From: DASUAS01 sp963756895
GTDB taxonomy: Bacteria > Actinomycetota > Acidimicrobiia > IMCC26256 > DASPTH01
Assembly: GCA_963756895.1 (NCBI GenBank)
Contig: CAVWPI010000008.1
Coordinates: 496,001-560,000, forward strand
Length of the DNA: 64,000 bases
Direction of reading: 5' to 3'
Positions 37,535 through 46,600 of the stretch are shown here, piece by piece (positions within the stretch are counted from its first letter, which is position 1; the number at the start of each line of letters is the position of its first letter). Made by a program: the position numbers and the translations under genes. Under the pieces are notes generated by a model. That model saw only the letters and a program-made list of their open reading frames with translations, searched no databases and was not told where the DNA came from.

Positions 37535-38368
37535 ATGACCACGCTCGCCGAGCGGCTCGGGTACGCAGCCGACGCCAAGCTCCTGATCGTCTCGTGCGAC
37601 GACCTCGGCCTCACCCACGCGGGCAACGTCGCCAGCTACGACGCCCTGCGTCACGGGCTCGCCACCAGCGCGTCCCTCATGGTGCCCTGCCCGTGGGCGC
37701 GCGACGCCGCCGGCGGCTACCGGGGCGAGGACGTCGGGGTGCACCTCACGCTGAACGCCGAGCTCGAGACCTACCGCTGGGGCCCCATCACCCACTCCCC
37801 CAGCCTCCTCGACGGCGACGGCGGGTTCCCCCGCACCATCGAGGACGCCTGGGACCACGCCGACCTCGACGAGGTCCGCCGCGAGTGCCGGGCCCAGATC
37901 GAGCGGGCGATCGTGTGGGGCTTCGACGTCAGCCACCTCACCAGCCATCTCGGCGCGCTCCAGCCCCGGCCCGAGTTCTTCGACGCCTACCTCGAGCTCG
38001 CGGTCGACTTCGGGCTCCCGTTGCGGCTCGGCGGCGAGGAGGCCGAGCACGTCGCCGGCTTCCCGTTCCGTCGCCTCGCCGCCGACGAAGGCGTCGTGTT
38101 CCCGGACCACGTCGTCGCGTGCCCGCCCGGCGCCCGCAGGCGGGTCGAACGCGCGTTGTTCGACCTCGAGCCCGGGGTCACCGAGCTCGCGTTGCACCCG
38201 GGCATCGACACCGACGAGCTGCGCGCCGCGTGCAGCGACGACTGGTCGGGCCGCGTCGAAGACCATGCGCTGTTGAGCCGCGACCCCTCGTTCCGCGACC
38301 TCGTGGAGCGATCCGGCGCCGTCGTCGTCGACTGGCGCGCGCTCCGCGAGCTCCAGCGCGGCCCCTGA
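37535..38368 (+). CDS. ChbG/HpnK (YdjC) family carbohydrate deacetylase
   Basis: This is a 277-residue NodB-related TIM-barrel deacetylase. The metal Asp pair lies in LIVSCDDLGLTHAGN, His in GVHLTLNAELE, and the His pair in DVSHLTSHLGALQPRPEFF in parts; ELALHPGIDTDELR ends the fold. Members deacetylate chitooligosaccharides, hopanoid glycosides or similar sugars with a divalent metal. It stands alone, convergent with the SCP2 gene. The substrate is unknown. Confidence 0.88.
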   Translation: MTTLAERLGYAADAKLLIVSCDDLGLTHAGNVASYDALRHGLATSASLMVPCPWARDAAGGYRGEDVGVHLTLNAELETYRWGPITHSPSLLDGDGGFPRTIEDAWDHADLDEVRRECRAQIERAIVWGFDVSHLTSHLGALQPRPEFFDAYLELAVDFGLPLRLGGEEAEHVAGFPFRRLAADEGVVFPDHVVACPPGARRRVERALFDLEPGVTELALHPGIDTDELRAACSDDWSGRVEDHALLSRDPSFRDLVERSGAVVVDWRALRELQRGP

Positions 38369-38397
38369 TCCCTGCGCACGTCTTTCGACTGCGGGCC

Positions 38398-38730
38398 TCA
38401 GACGCGCGAGTCGACCGCGGCGAGCACGTCGAGCACCAGCCCGAGGTCACCGGCGGTCTTCATCCGCCCCTGCATGAAAGCGGCGCTGGCGGTGAGCTCG
38501 CCGCCGGCCACGGCACCCGCGATCGCGGCGGGCATTGTCAACGTGAGCGCGGCCGATGCCGGCGCGCCGGGCGCCACCTCGGCCACCATGCCGTCGTCGA
38601 CCTGCACCTGCCACGACGCGTCACCGTCAGGCAGGCCGGTCACGACGACCTGCACCACACCGGAACCGCCGGGCGCCCGGCCGCGACCGACCCATCCGTC
38701 GAGCCAGTGCTCGTCCACGCCGTCACTCAC
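38398..38730 (-). CDS. SCP2 sterol-binding-like protein
   Basis: This 110-residue soluble protein has GVVQVVVTGLPDGDASWQVQVDDG in parts, then LTLTMPAAIAGAVAGGELTASAAFMQGRMKTAGDLGLVLDVLA in parts. The AFMQGRMKTAGD motif is diagnostic of the SCP2 fold, which binds lipids or acyl-CoA. It lies 16 bases downstream of mca and is probably co-transcribed with it. Confidence 0.88.
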   Translation of the reverse strand: MSDGVDEHWLDGWVGRGRAPGGSGVVQVVVTGLPDGDASWQVQVDDGMVAEVAPGAPASAALTLTMPAAIAGAVAGGELTASAAFMQGRMKTAGDLGLVLDVLAAVDSRV

Positions 38731-38746
38731 GCCGTACCTCCGGTCC

Positions 38747-39718
38747 TCACGTCGGTCGGGGCCTCCGCGGGGCGCGCACGCCGGCGAAGAGGTCGTGCTC
38801 GGGCTCGTCGGCGCTCGGCATCGGGAGATCCGGCACCCGCGAACGCGCCAGCACGTACTCCTCCCACGGGAACGTCTCGCGCAACAGGTCGTCGGACACC
38901 TGCATCCAGTGGCTCTCGGGATCGATCTGCGTGCGGTGCGCGATCAGCGCCCGCCGCCGGGCCGCCAGGAAGTCGCCGACGTCGACGAGGGTGGTCGGGG
39001 GCGTGATCGGGAGCTCGGCGCGACCCCACCGCTCCTCCATCTGCGCGATGCGCTCGGCGTAGGGGCTCTCTTCGCCGATCTGCTCGTAGGCGTCGTGGAG
39101 CGCGCGGATGCGCCGGAACGAGAACCCCGAGTAGTAGAGCTTCGCCGGCTGCCACGGCTGGCCGGCGTCGGGGTACCGGTCGGGATCGCCCGCCGCGTCG
39201 AAGGCCACCACCGAGATCTCGTGCACCCGGATGTGGTCGGGGTGCTCGTAGAACGCCCGCTCGTCGCCGTAGGTGACCAACACCTGCGGCTGCTCACGGC
39301 GGACGACCGCGACCAGCTTGCCGACCGCTTGGTCGAACGGCGCGTTGGCGAAGTTGTCGGCGCGCGCGTTGGCCTCGGTACCGGGCATGCCCGAGTCGCG
39401 GTAGCCGAGCAGGTAGAGCTCGGCGTACCCGATCGCATCGACACTGGCGCGCAACTCCGCCATGCGCACTGCGCCGAGGTCGGCGCGCACCTCGGGCGTG
39501 TCAGCCGCCGGGTTGAGGATCTCGCCTTCCTCGCCGCCGGTGCAGCAGACCAGCGCCGGGCGGATGCCCTCCGCGGCGTAGCGCGCGACCGTTCCCGCAC
39601 CCTTCGACGCCTCGTCGTCGGGGTGCGCGTGCACCGACACGAGTCGGAGTGGGTGACCAGCCTTGTCGACCGGGCCGTCGACCGGGCCGTCGACCGGACG
39701 CTCGAGAGGGTGCGACAT
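38747..39718 (-). CDS. mca: Mycothiol S-conjugate amidase
   Basis: This 323-residue zinc amidase cleaves mycothiol S-conjugates to mercapturic acids for export, a detoxification step found only in Actinomycetota. The zinc motif is VSVHAHPDDEASKGAGTVARY in parts (H-P-D-D), with a late zinc His in YEHPDHIRVHEIS. VCCTGGEEGEILNP and GYRDSGMPGTEANA distinguish Mca from MshB. It starts at ATG 39718; the first 20 residues include the repeated GPVD encoded by a 12-bp tandem repeat. It is divergent from the secreted hydrolase gene. Confidence 0.92.
   Translation of the reverse strand: MSHPLERPVDGPVDGPVDKAGHPLRLVSVHAHPDDEASKGAGTVARYAAEGIRPALVCCTGGEEGEILNPAADTPEVRADLGAVRMAELRASVDAIGYAELYLLGYRDSGMPGTEANARADNFANAPFDQAVGKLVAVVRREQPQVLVTYGDERAFYEHPDHIRVHEISVVAFDAAGDPDRYPDAGQPWQPAKLYYSGFSFRRIRALHDAYEQIGEESPYAERIAQMEERWGRAELPITPPTTLVDVGDFLAARRRALIAHRTQIDPESHWMQVSDDLLRETFPWEEYVLARSRVPDLPMPSADEPEHDLFAGVRAPRRPRPT
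39665..39697. repeat. 12-bp tandem repeat within the mca 5' coding region
   Basis: gtcgaccgggcc occurs at 39665-39676 and 39677-39688, and partly at 39689-39697. It encodes the in-frame PVDGPVDGPVD stretch near the mca N-terminus. The length is a multiple of three, so copy number can vary without breaking the gene. Confidence 0.8.
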
Positions 39719-39795
39719 CGCGGCGACGCTAGCGGCCGCGTCGACGGTCCTCCGCCGCGGATTTCGGCCGAATCCCGACCGGTACCCTGCTCGCC

Positions 39796-41307
39796 ATGCC
39801 CCGGCGCCTCCTCGCGTGCTTCGTCGCGCTCGCGTCGCTGGCCGGGGTGCTCGGCGCGATCTCGCGACCGGTCGCGTCGGCCGCGCCCGCAACCGGGCTG
39901 TCGTCGTGGCGCTCGTGTGGCGACAAGCTCCAGTGCGCGACGCTCACGGTGCCCGTCGACTACTCGCAGCCTGACGGCGAGCAGGTCGACATCGCCGTCT
40001 CCCGTCTCCGCGCCACCCAGCCCGGCCGGCGGCTCGGCTCGCTGGTCTTCAACTTCGGCGGTCCCGGGGACGCCGGCAGCGAGACGTTGCCGGGCTTCGC
40101 CGGGCAGATCCCGGCGGCAATCCGGGCCCGGTACGACCTCGTGAGCTTCGACCCGCGGGGCACCGGCAAGTCGCGCCCGGTCGAATGCGTCGACGACGCC
40201 ACCGCCGACCAGCTCAACGCCGTCGATCCCACGCCCGACTCCGTGGCCGACCTGCGCGCGTTCTACGAGGGCACCAACGAGCCGGTCGACGTCGTCGCCC
40301 GGTGCGTGGCGCGCAACGGCGCCTGGCTCGCGCAGCTCGGCAGCCGCAACGTAGCCCGCGATGTCGATCGCCTGCGCGCCGCGCTCGGTGACGACACCCT
40401 CTCGTTCGTCGGCTATTCGTACGGCACCGTGATCGGCTCGGTGTACGCGCAGATGTTTCCCGAGCGCGTCGGTCGCATGGTGCTCGATTCCCCCGTCGAT
40501 CTCTCCGCCGACGCGCTGGAGGAGCTGCGAGGAAACGCCGAGGGCTTCGAACAGGCCCTCGACGACTTCCTCGACGACTGCGCCGCCAACCGCGACTGTC
40601 CCTTCTACAGCGACGGCGATCCCGCCGCCGCGCTCGCCACCCTCGAGCAGCGCTTCGAAGCGGACCTGGAACTGCCGACCGTCGACCTCGCCACCGGCGT
40701 CAAGTCGAAGCGCAAGGCCGGTGTCGCCGCGTTCTACATCGCGCTGATCTCGGCGCTCTACGACCGCCAGTACGGATGGCCCGAGCTGGCCCAGGCGCTC
40801 AACGACTCCCGCGACGGCGACGGTAGCTACCTGCTCGCACTGGCCGACCTCTACAACGGCCGCCGCGACGACGGCAGCTACGACAACATCGATGAGGTCA
40901 TCGGCGTGATCCTCTGCGACGACCGCGACGATCCGGTGCCCACGTTCGAGGACTACGAGGCGGAGTACGACCGCGAGGTCGCGCAGCACCCGCTTCTGGG
41001 CCGGCTGGTGGGCAGCACCCCCCTCGGCTGCGACCCCCGTCTCCCCCGCCCGCCCGTCACCGAGCAGCTGGGCGACGTGCGCGCCGCCGGTACCGCACCG
41101 ATCCTGGTGGTCGGCACGACCCACGATCCGGCGACGCCGTTCGCGGGCGCCGAGGATCTCGTCACCCGGCTCGCGGGCTCCCGGCTGCTCACGTTCGACA
41201 GCACCGAGCACACCGCATACTCCAAGAACCCGTGCATCGACCGCGCGGTCAACGCGTATCTGCTGCGCGGGACGTTGCCCGCCGAGGGCACCGTCTGCAA
41301 GGCCTGA
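39796..41307 (+). CDS. Secreted alpha/beta hydrolase, TAP-like tripeptidyl aminopeptidase family
   Basis: This is a 503-residue exported hydrolase. The signal peptide is LLACFVALASLAGVLGAIS...ASAA. The family start is SWRSCGDKLQCATLTVPVDYSQPDG in parts. Catalytic Ser is in SFVGYSYGTVIGSVYAQ. Asp lies in VGTTHDPATPF, and His in DSTEHTAYSKNPCID within the C-terminal TAP-like domain. Related enzymes release N-terminal peptides or hydrolyse esters (SlpD/E, CaeA-like). Conserved cysteines suggest disulphides. The frame is intact. Confidence 0.88.
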   Translation: MPRRLLACFVALASLAGVLGAISRPVASAAPATGLSSWRSCGDKLQCATLTVPVDYSQPDGEQVDIAVSRLRATQPGRRLGSLVFNFGGPGDAGSETLPGFAGQIPAAIRARYDLVSFDPRGTGKSRPVECVDDATADQLNAVDPTPDSVADLRAFYEGTNEPVDVVARCVARNGAWLAQLGSRNVARDVDRLRAALGDDTLSFVGYSYGTVIGSVYAQMFPERVGRMVLDSPVDLSADALEELRGNAEGFEQALDDFLDDCAANRDCPFYSDGDPAAALATLEQRFEADLELPTVDLATGVKSKRKAGVAAFYIALISALYDRQYGWPELAQALNDSRDGDGSYLLALADLYNGRRDDGSYDNIDEVIGVILCDDRDDPVPTFEDYEAEYDREVAQHPLLGRLVGSTPLGCDPRLPRPPVTEQLGDVRAAGTAPILVVGTTHDPATPFAGAEDLVTRLAGSRLLTFDSTEHTAYSKNPCIDRAVNAYLLRGTLPAEGTVCKA

Positions 41308-41322
41308 GCCGCGCTGCTCGCG

Positions 41323-42603
41323 TCAGACCGAGCGGAGCACGTCGTTCCACGGCAGGTCGCGCGACTGATCGGGATCCTTCGGCAGACCGAGCACGCGCTC
41401 GCCGAGGATGTTGCGCATGATCGCCGAGGTCCCACCTTCGATGGTGTTGGCCTGTGAACGCAAGAACCCGCGCGCCACGGTGCGCGGATCGTCGCTCGTC
41501 CCGCCGACGAAGCTCAGGGACTCCTCCGCGACCAGGCCCTTGCCTTCCCACGCGACGCCGTTGACGCCCTCGAGGTCGACGGCCAACCGCTGCAGCCGCT
41601 GGTTGAACTCCGCGCTCTGCAGCTTCGTGATCGACCCCTCGGGTCCCACCTCGGCGCCGCTCCGACGGCGGTCGGCGGCGCGCTGGTTGTTGAGCGCGAT
41701 CACGCGGTGGTCGATCCACGCGCCGACCAGGCGCTGGCGCAGGTTGGCGTCGTGCACCGGCGCGCTCCGGTCGATGACGCGTTGCACCGGGCTGCCGCCG
41801 ATGGTGTCGCCGCTCACGGAACCAGGCCCCGAGAGCGACACCCGCTCGTTCATCAGGGTGGTGATCGCGACCCGCCAACCGTCGCCGACCGGCCCGAGGC
41901 GCCACGCGTCGGGCACACGCGCGTTCTCGAAGAACACCTCGTTGAACTCGGCGTCGCCGGTGATCTGGCGCAGTGGACGCACCTCGACGCCCGGCTGGTG
42001 CATGTCGACCACGAAGTAGCTGAGGCCCTTGTGCTTGGGTAGATCCGGATCGGTGCGGGCCAGCAACATCCCGTAGCGGGCGAGGTGAGCGAGCGAGGTC
42101 CACACCTTCTGCCCGTTCACCACCCACTCGTCGCCGTCGCGCTCGGCGCGCGTCGCCAGACCGGCGACGTCGGATCCCGCGCCCGGCTCGCTGAAGAGCT
42201 GGCACCAGATCTCCTCGTTGGTGGCGATGCCGCGCAGGAACTGCTGCTTCAGTTCCTCGCTGCCCCACGCGATGACGGTGGGTCCACCCATGCCGATGCC
42301 GATGATGTTCATGGGCCGCGGCACGCGGTACTGGTTGATCACCTCGTTGACCGCGCGCGCCTGGCCGGGCGCGAGCGACAAGCCGGCGCCGTACTCGGCC
42401 GGCCACGTGGGCGTGGCGAAGCCCGACTCACCGAACGCGGTGCACCACGCGGCGTAGTCGAGATCGGCGCGCAACGCCGCCGACTTCGCGGTGTCGCCGG
42501 TGTCGATCGCGTCCATCCACCCTGCCGGCAGCTGATCAGCGAGCCACGCGCGGGTCCTGTCTCGCAGCTCGTCGCCGGTGAGCGCGGACAGATCGGTCGA
42601 CAT
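41323..42603 (-). CDS. Acyl-CoA dehydrogenase
   Basis: This is a 426-residue FAD enzyme. The family features are CQLFSEPGAGSDVAGLATRAERDGDEWVVNGQKVWTS in parts, VVDMHQPGVEVRPLRQITGDAEFNEVFFENARVP in parts, and the C-terminal IEGGTSAIMRNILGERVLGL, where Glu is near the FAD/substrate-binding end. It resembles actinobacterial FadE enzymes of cholesterol or long-chain catabolism. It would pass electrons to EtfAB (27903-29689). The divergent corA gene starts 12 bases away, leaving little room for promoters. Confidence 0.9.
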   Translation of the reverse strand: MSTDLSALTGDELRDRTRAWLADQLPAGWMDAIDTGDTAKSAALRADLDYAAWCTAFGESGFATPTWPAEYGAGLSLAPGQARAVNEVINQYRVPRPMNIIGIGMGGPTVIAWGSEELKQQFLRGIATNEEIWCQLFSEPGAGSDVAGLATRAERDGDEWVVNGQKVWTSLAHLARYGMLLARTDPDLPKHKGLSYFVVDMHQPGVEVRPLRQITGDAEFNEVFFENARVPDAWRLGPVGDGWRVAITTLMNERVSLSGPGSVSGDTIGGSPVQRVIDRSAPVHDANLRQRLVGAWIDHRVIALNNQRAADRRRSGAEVGPEGSITKLQSAEFNQRLQRLAVDLEGVNGVAWEGKGLVAEESLSFVGGTSDDPRTVARGFLRSQANTIEGGTSAIMRNILGERVLGLPKDPDQSRDLPWNDVLRSV

Positions 42604-42615
42604 GTCGACGAGCGT

Positions 42616-43623
42616 ATGCTGCCCGCCGTGATCCGCGCGTGGCGCTACGTCTCCGGCAAGCCCGGGCGCGAGGAAGCTTCCGTCGACCGCCTGCGCGAGG
42701 AGTGGGACCCCGAGCACACCGTGCTCTGGATCGATGCCGAGGGGCCCGACGACGAGGACGGGCTCCACGCGCTCAAGGCCGAGCTGGGCATGGGGGCGAC
42801 CGTCGTCGACGCCATCCTCAACCCGCGCGAGCGCACCAAGCTGATGCGCTACGGCGACTACTTCCACGTGGCCGTCCACGACTGCGAGTGCTCGCGCGGC
42901 GTGGTGAACAGTCGGGAGATCGACATCGTCACCGGCCCCGGCTGGCTCGTGACCGTGCGCCACCCCGACTCCAACGGCTCCACGGTCGATCTCGAGGAGG
43001 TGGCGCGCCGGTTCGAGCTCCAGCGCGCCGAGCACAGTGAGACCGAGCAGGGCTTCCTGCTCTGGGCGATCTTCGACGTGCTCGTCGACGGCTACTTCGA
43101 CGTGACCGACATGGTCGACGACCGTCTCGACCAGGTCGAGGACAAGGTCTTTCCGGACGACGCCGAGTCCAACTCCTCCGGCAACGTGCCACGCGAGATC
43201 TTCGCGGTGCGCAGCGACCTCACCATCGTGCGCCGCGCCGCGGCACCCTTGCGGGAGGTCGTCAACGCGATCATCCGGCGCGAGATCGAGTTCGTCGACG
43301 AGAAGGCCATCGTCCACTTCCACGACGTCTACGACCGGGTGCTGCGGGTGGGCGATCTCGTCGAGGCCCAGCGCGATCTGCTCAACGGGCTGCTCGAGGC
43401 CAACCTCGCGGTGACGTCGAACATGCTCAACCAGGTGATGAAGAAGATGACGTCGTGGGGTGCGATCCTCATCGTGGCCACGCTCATCGCCGGCATCTAC
43501 GGCATGAACTTCCGCCACATGCCCGAGTTGAAGTGGGCGTTCGGTTACCCCGCGGCGCTCGGGCTCATGGGCCTCACCACGTTCTTCCTCTGGCGCTACT
43601 TCAAGCGGAAGAACTGGCTCTAG
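42616..43623 (+). CDS. corA: CorA-family magnesium/cobalt transporter
   Basis: This 335-residue pentameric channel protein has a long cytoplasmic N-terminal domain. The C-terminus has two helices: GAILIVATLIAGIYGMNFRHMP with the signature YGMNF, then AALGLMGLTTFFLWRYFKRKNWL in parts, with a basic tail. The start is ATG 42616 or GTG 42628, neither with a clear ribosome-binding site; a leaderless transcript is possible. It overlaps the convergent P-type ATPase gene by 23 bases, and an MgtE-like gene lies 13 kb away, so divalent-cation handling is a local theme. Confidence 0.9.
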   Translation: MLPAVIRAWRYVSGKPGREEASVDRLREEWDPEHTVLWIDAEGPDDEDGLHALKAELGMGATVVDAILNPRERTKLMRYGDYFHVAVHDCECSRGVVNSREIDIVTGPGWLVTVRHPDSNGSTVDLEEVARRFELQRAEHSETEQGFLLWAIFDVLVDGYFDVTDMVDDRLDQVEDKVFPDDAESNSSGNVPREIFAVRSDLTIVRRAAAPLREVVNAIIRREIEFVDEKAIVHFHDVYDRVLRVGDLVEAQRDLLNGLLEANLAVTSNMLNQVMKKMTSWGAILIVATLIAGIYGMNFRHMPELKWAFGYPAALGLMGLTTFFLWRYFKRKNWL

Positions 43624-46600
43624 CGAGGCGCTCCTCGTCCGACGGATCGTCGTCGACCACCTCGTGCGGGTTGCTCCGGCTGCCGATGACCCGGCTGAAG
43701 CGCCAGCCGATCTCGAGCAGCACGATCGCGACCCCGGCCACGATGGCGGCCTCGCCCAGCACCTCGGCCGGCGGGAGCTGCACCGCGTAGAAGTCGCGGA
43801 ACGCGGGCACGACCATGATGAGCGCCACCGCGCCGACCATCGACGCGACGAGCACGGTCTTCCACCAGTTGAACGGCCGGGCCTGGATCACGAGCACCCA
43901 GAGCGCCACTGCGATGAGCACCAGAGCCGACGTGGTGCGCACCTCGCGCGTCGGCAGATCGTGGCCGTACCGCGCGATGCCGTAGGCGACGAGCGCGGCT
44001 GTGCCCGCGACGAGGCCGGCCGGGATGCAGAAGCGCAGCACCCTGGCGATGAAGCCAGGGATGTAGCGACGCGAGTTGGGCGCCAGCGCGAGGAAGAAGC
44101 CGGGGATGCCGATCGTGAACACGCTGACGATCGTGAGGTGGCGCGGCAGGTAGGGGTACGGCCAACTGATCACCGACACCGTGATCGCGAGGAGCACCGC
44201 GTAGACGGTCTTGGTGACGAACAGGTTCGCCGACCGCTCGATGTTCGCCATGACCTTGCGCCCCTCGGCAACGACCCCGGGCAGGGTCGAGAACTTGCCC
44301 TCGAGGAGGACGAGCTGCGCGACCGCGCGGGTCGCCGCGGCGCCGGAGCCCATGGCCACGCCGATGTCGGCGTCCTTCAGCGCGAGCGCGTCGTTCACGC
44401 CGTCGCCCGTCATCGCGACGACGTGACCCTTCGATTGCAGCGCACCGACCATCGCGCGCTTCTGCTGCGGCGTGACCCGGCCGAACACCCGGTGCTGCTC
44501 GAGCACCTCCGCCATCTCGTCCTGGTCCTCGGGGAGCTCGCGCGCGTCGAACCCTCCGTCGGACTCGAGTCCGACCTTCGCTGCCACCGCGGCGACCGTG
44601 CGCGGGTTGTCGCCCGAGATCACCCGTAGCTCGACACCCTGGGCCGCGAAGTAGGCGAGAGTCTCGGCCGCATCGGGCCGCACCTTCTCCGCGAACATGA
44701 CCAACGCGACCGGCGCCAGGTCCGCGGGCAGGCTCTCGTCGATGAGCGATGAGTCGCTCCGCGCCAGCACCAGTGTGCGCCGCCCGCTCGACGCGAGCTC
44801 GTCGGCGCGGGCACGGACGGGGGACGAGTTGTCGGTGAGCACCATCTCCGGTGCACCCATCACCCACGAGCCTTGGCCGTCGAAGGTCGCTCCGCTCCAC
44901 TTGCGGGCCGACGAGAACGGCACCTCGCCGGTGCGCGTCCATCCCGGCGACGAGAACTCCGCGGCCAGCGCGACCGCGGTGGCGTTGCGGTTGGGATCGT
45001 CAGCCAGCGCGCCGAGCGCCTCCTGCACCGTCTGCTCGCCCCCACCGGCATTCCCCTCGGCGTCCAGCGCCTCGACCTCGTCGAACACGATCGTGCCCTC
45101 GGTGAGCGTGCCCGTCTTGTCGAGGCACACGACGTCGACTCGCGCCAGCCCTTCCACCGCAGGGAGCTCCTGCACCAACACCTGGCGCCGAGCGAGGGTG
45201 ACCGCCGCGAGCATGAACGCGACGCTGGTCAGCAGGATGAGGCCCTCGGGCACCATCGCGACCACTCCGGCGACGGTCGAGCGCAGGGCGGTGTCGAGCT
45301 CGTGGTCGCGGAGCTGGCTCCAGAGCAGGAGCGCGCACACCGGGATCAGGACCCACGTGATGATGCGCAGGATGGTGTTGATGCCCTCCATCAGCTCCGA
45401 GCGCGTGAGCTGGAACTGCCGCGCCTCCTTGGCGAGCTTCGCCGCGTAGGAATCGGGGCCGACCTTGGTCGCTTGGAACCGCCCGGACCCCGAGGCGACG
45501 AAGCTGCCCGAGAGGATGTCGTCACCCTCGCCCTTGTTGATCGGGTCGCTCTCGCCGGTGAGGAGCGACTCGTCCACATCGAGGCCGGTCGCCGCGGTCA
45601 CGACGCCGTCGCACGCGATCTGGTCACCGGCCCGGACCTCGACCAGATCGTCGAGCACCACCGCTTCTGCGACGACTTCCTGCGCGTCGCCGTCACGCAC
45701 GACGCGTACCGGGGCCGCGCTCTTGATCGCCAGCTGGTCGAGCTTCCGCTTGGCGTTGACCTCCTGGAAGATGCCGATGGCCGAGTTCGCCACCAAGATC
45801 AGGACGAACAACGCGTCTTGGATCGGGCCGATCACGACGATCACCGCGGCCGCGGCACCGAGGATCGCGTTGAACCGGGTGAAGACGTTGGCGCGGATGA
45901 TCTCGGACAGCTTGCGACTGGTGCGCTCGCCGGTGTCGTTGGTCTGACCGCGCGCGACGCGCTCCTGCACCTCGGCCGCGGTGAGACCGGTCGGTGCGGT
46001 GGTCACGTCCACCACGTCGACGCTAGTGGTGAATCGGAGCGTGTCGGCGCGGACGAGCGCGATCTCGCCAGTGGCGTCGTCCTCGAGCACGCGGTAGCCG
46101 CCGAGCGCAGCCAGCCGGGAACGACCTTCGTCGGGACCCGAAGCGATCAGCTCGTCGCCGGCCTCGAGCTCCACCGGGCCCCGTGGCCGGTAGACGTAGC
46201 GACCGGCGCGTCGGATGGCGAGCAGGTAGTAGCCCGTCTCGAGCTCCAGGTTGGCCGCCGCGAGCGAGCGACCGTCGAGGAACGAGCCCGGGGACACGGG
46301 CACGCGCACGATCACCTCGTCGGTGTCGCCGAAGGCCATCGCGAGGATCGGGTGCATCTCCTCGTTCTCCTCGACCAGCCACACCATCTGCTGCGCGGCG
46401 TCGCCGAACTCCTCGGCCGCCGCACCGAGGTGCAAGAGCCCGCGCAGCGGCGACGGCTCGACCTGCTCCGAGGCCACGCGCAGCACCCACACCTCGAGGC
46501 GCTCGCGCATCTCGTCGAGCCGATCCTCGAGGTGACTCACCTCGGCGGCGAGACCCTGGTCGTTGAACATCAGCGCCGAGTACGCGAGGCCGATCGCGAC

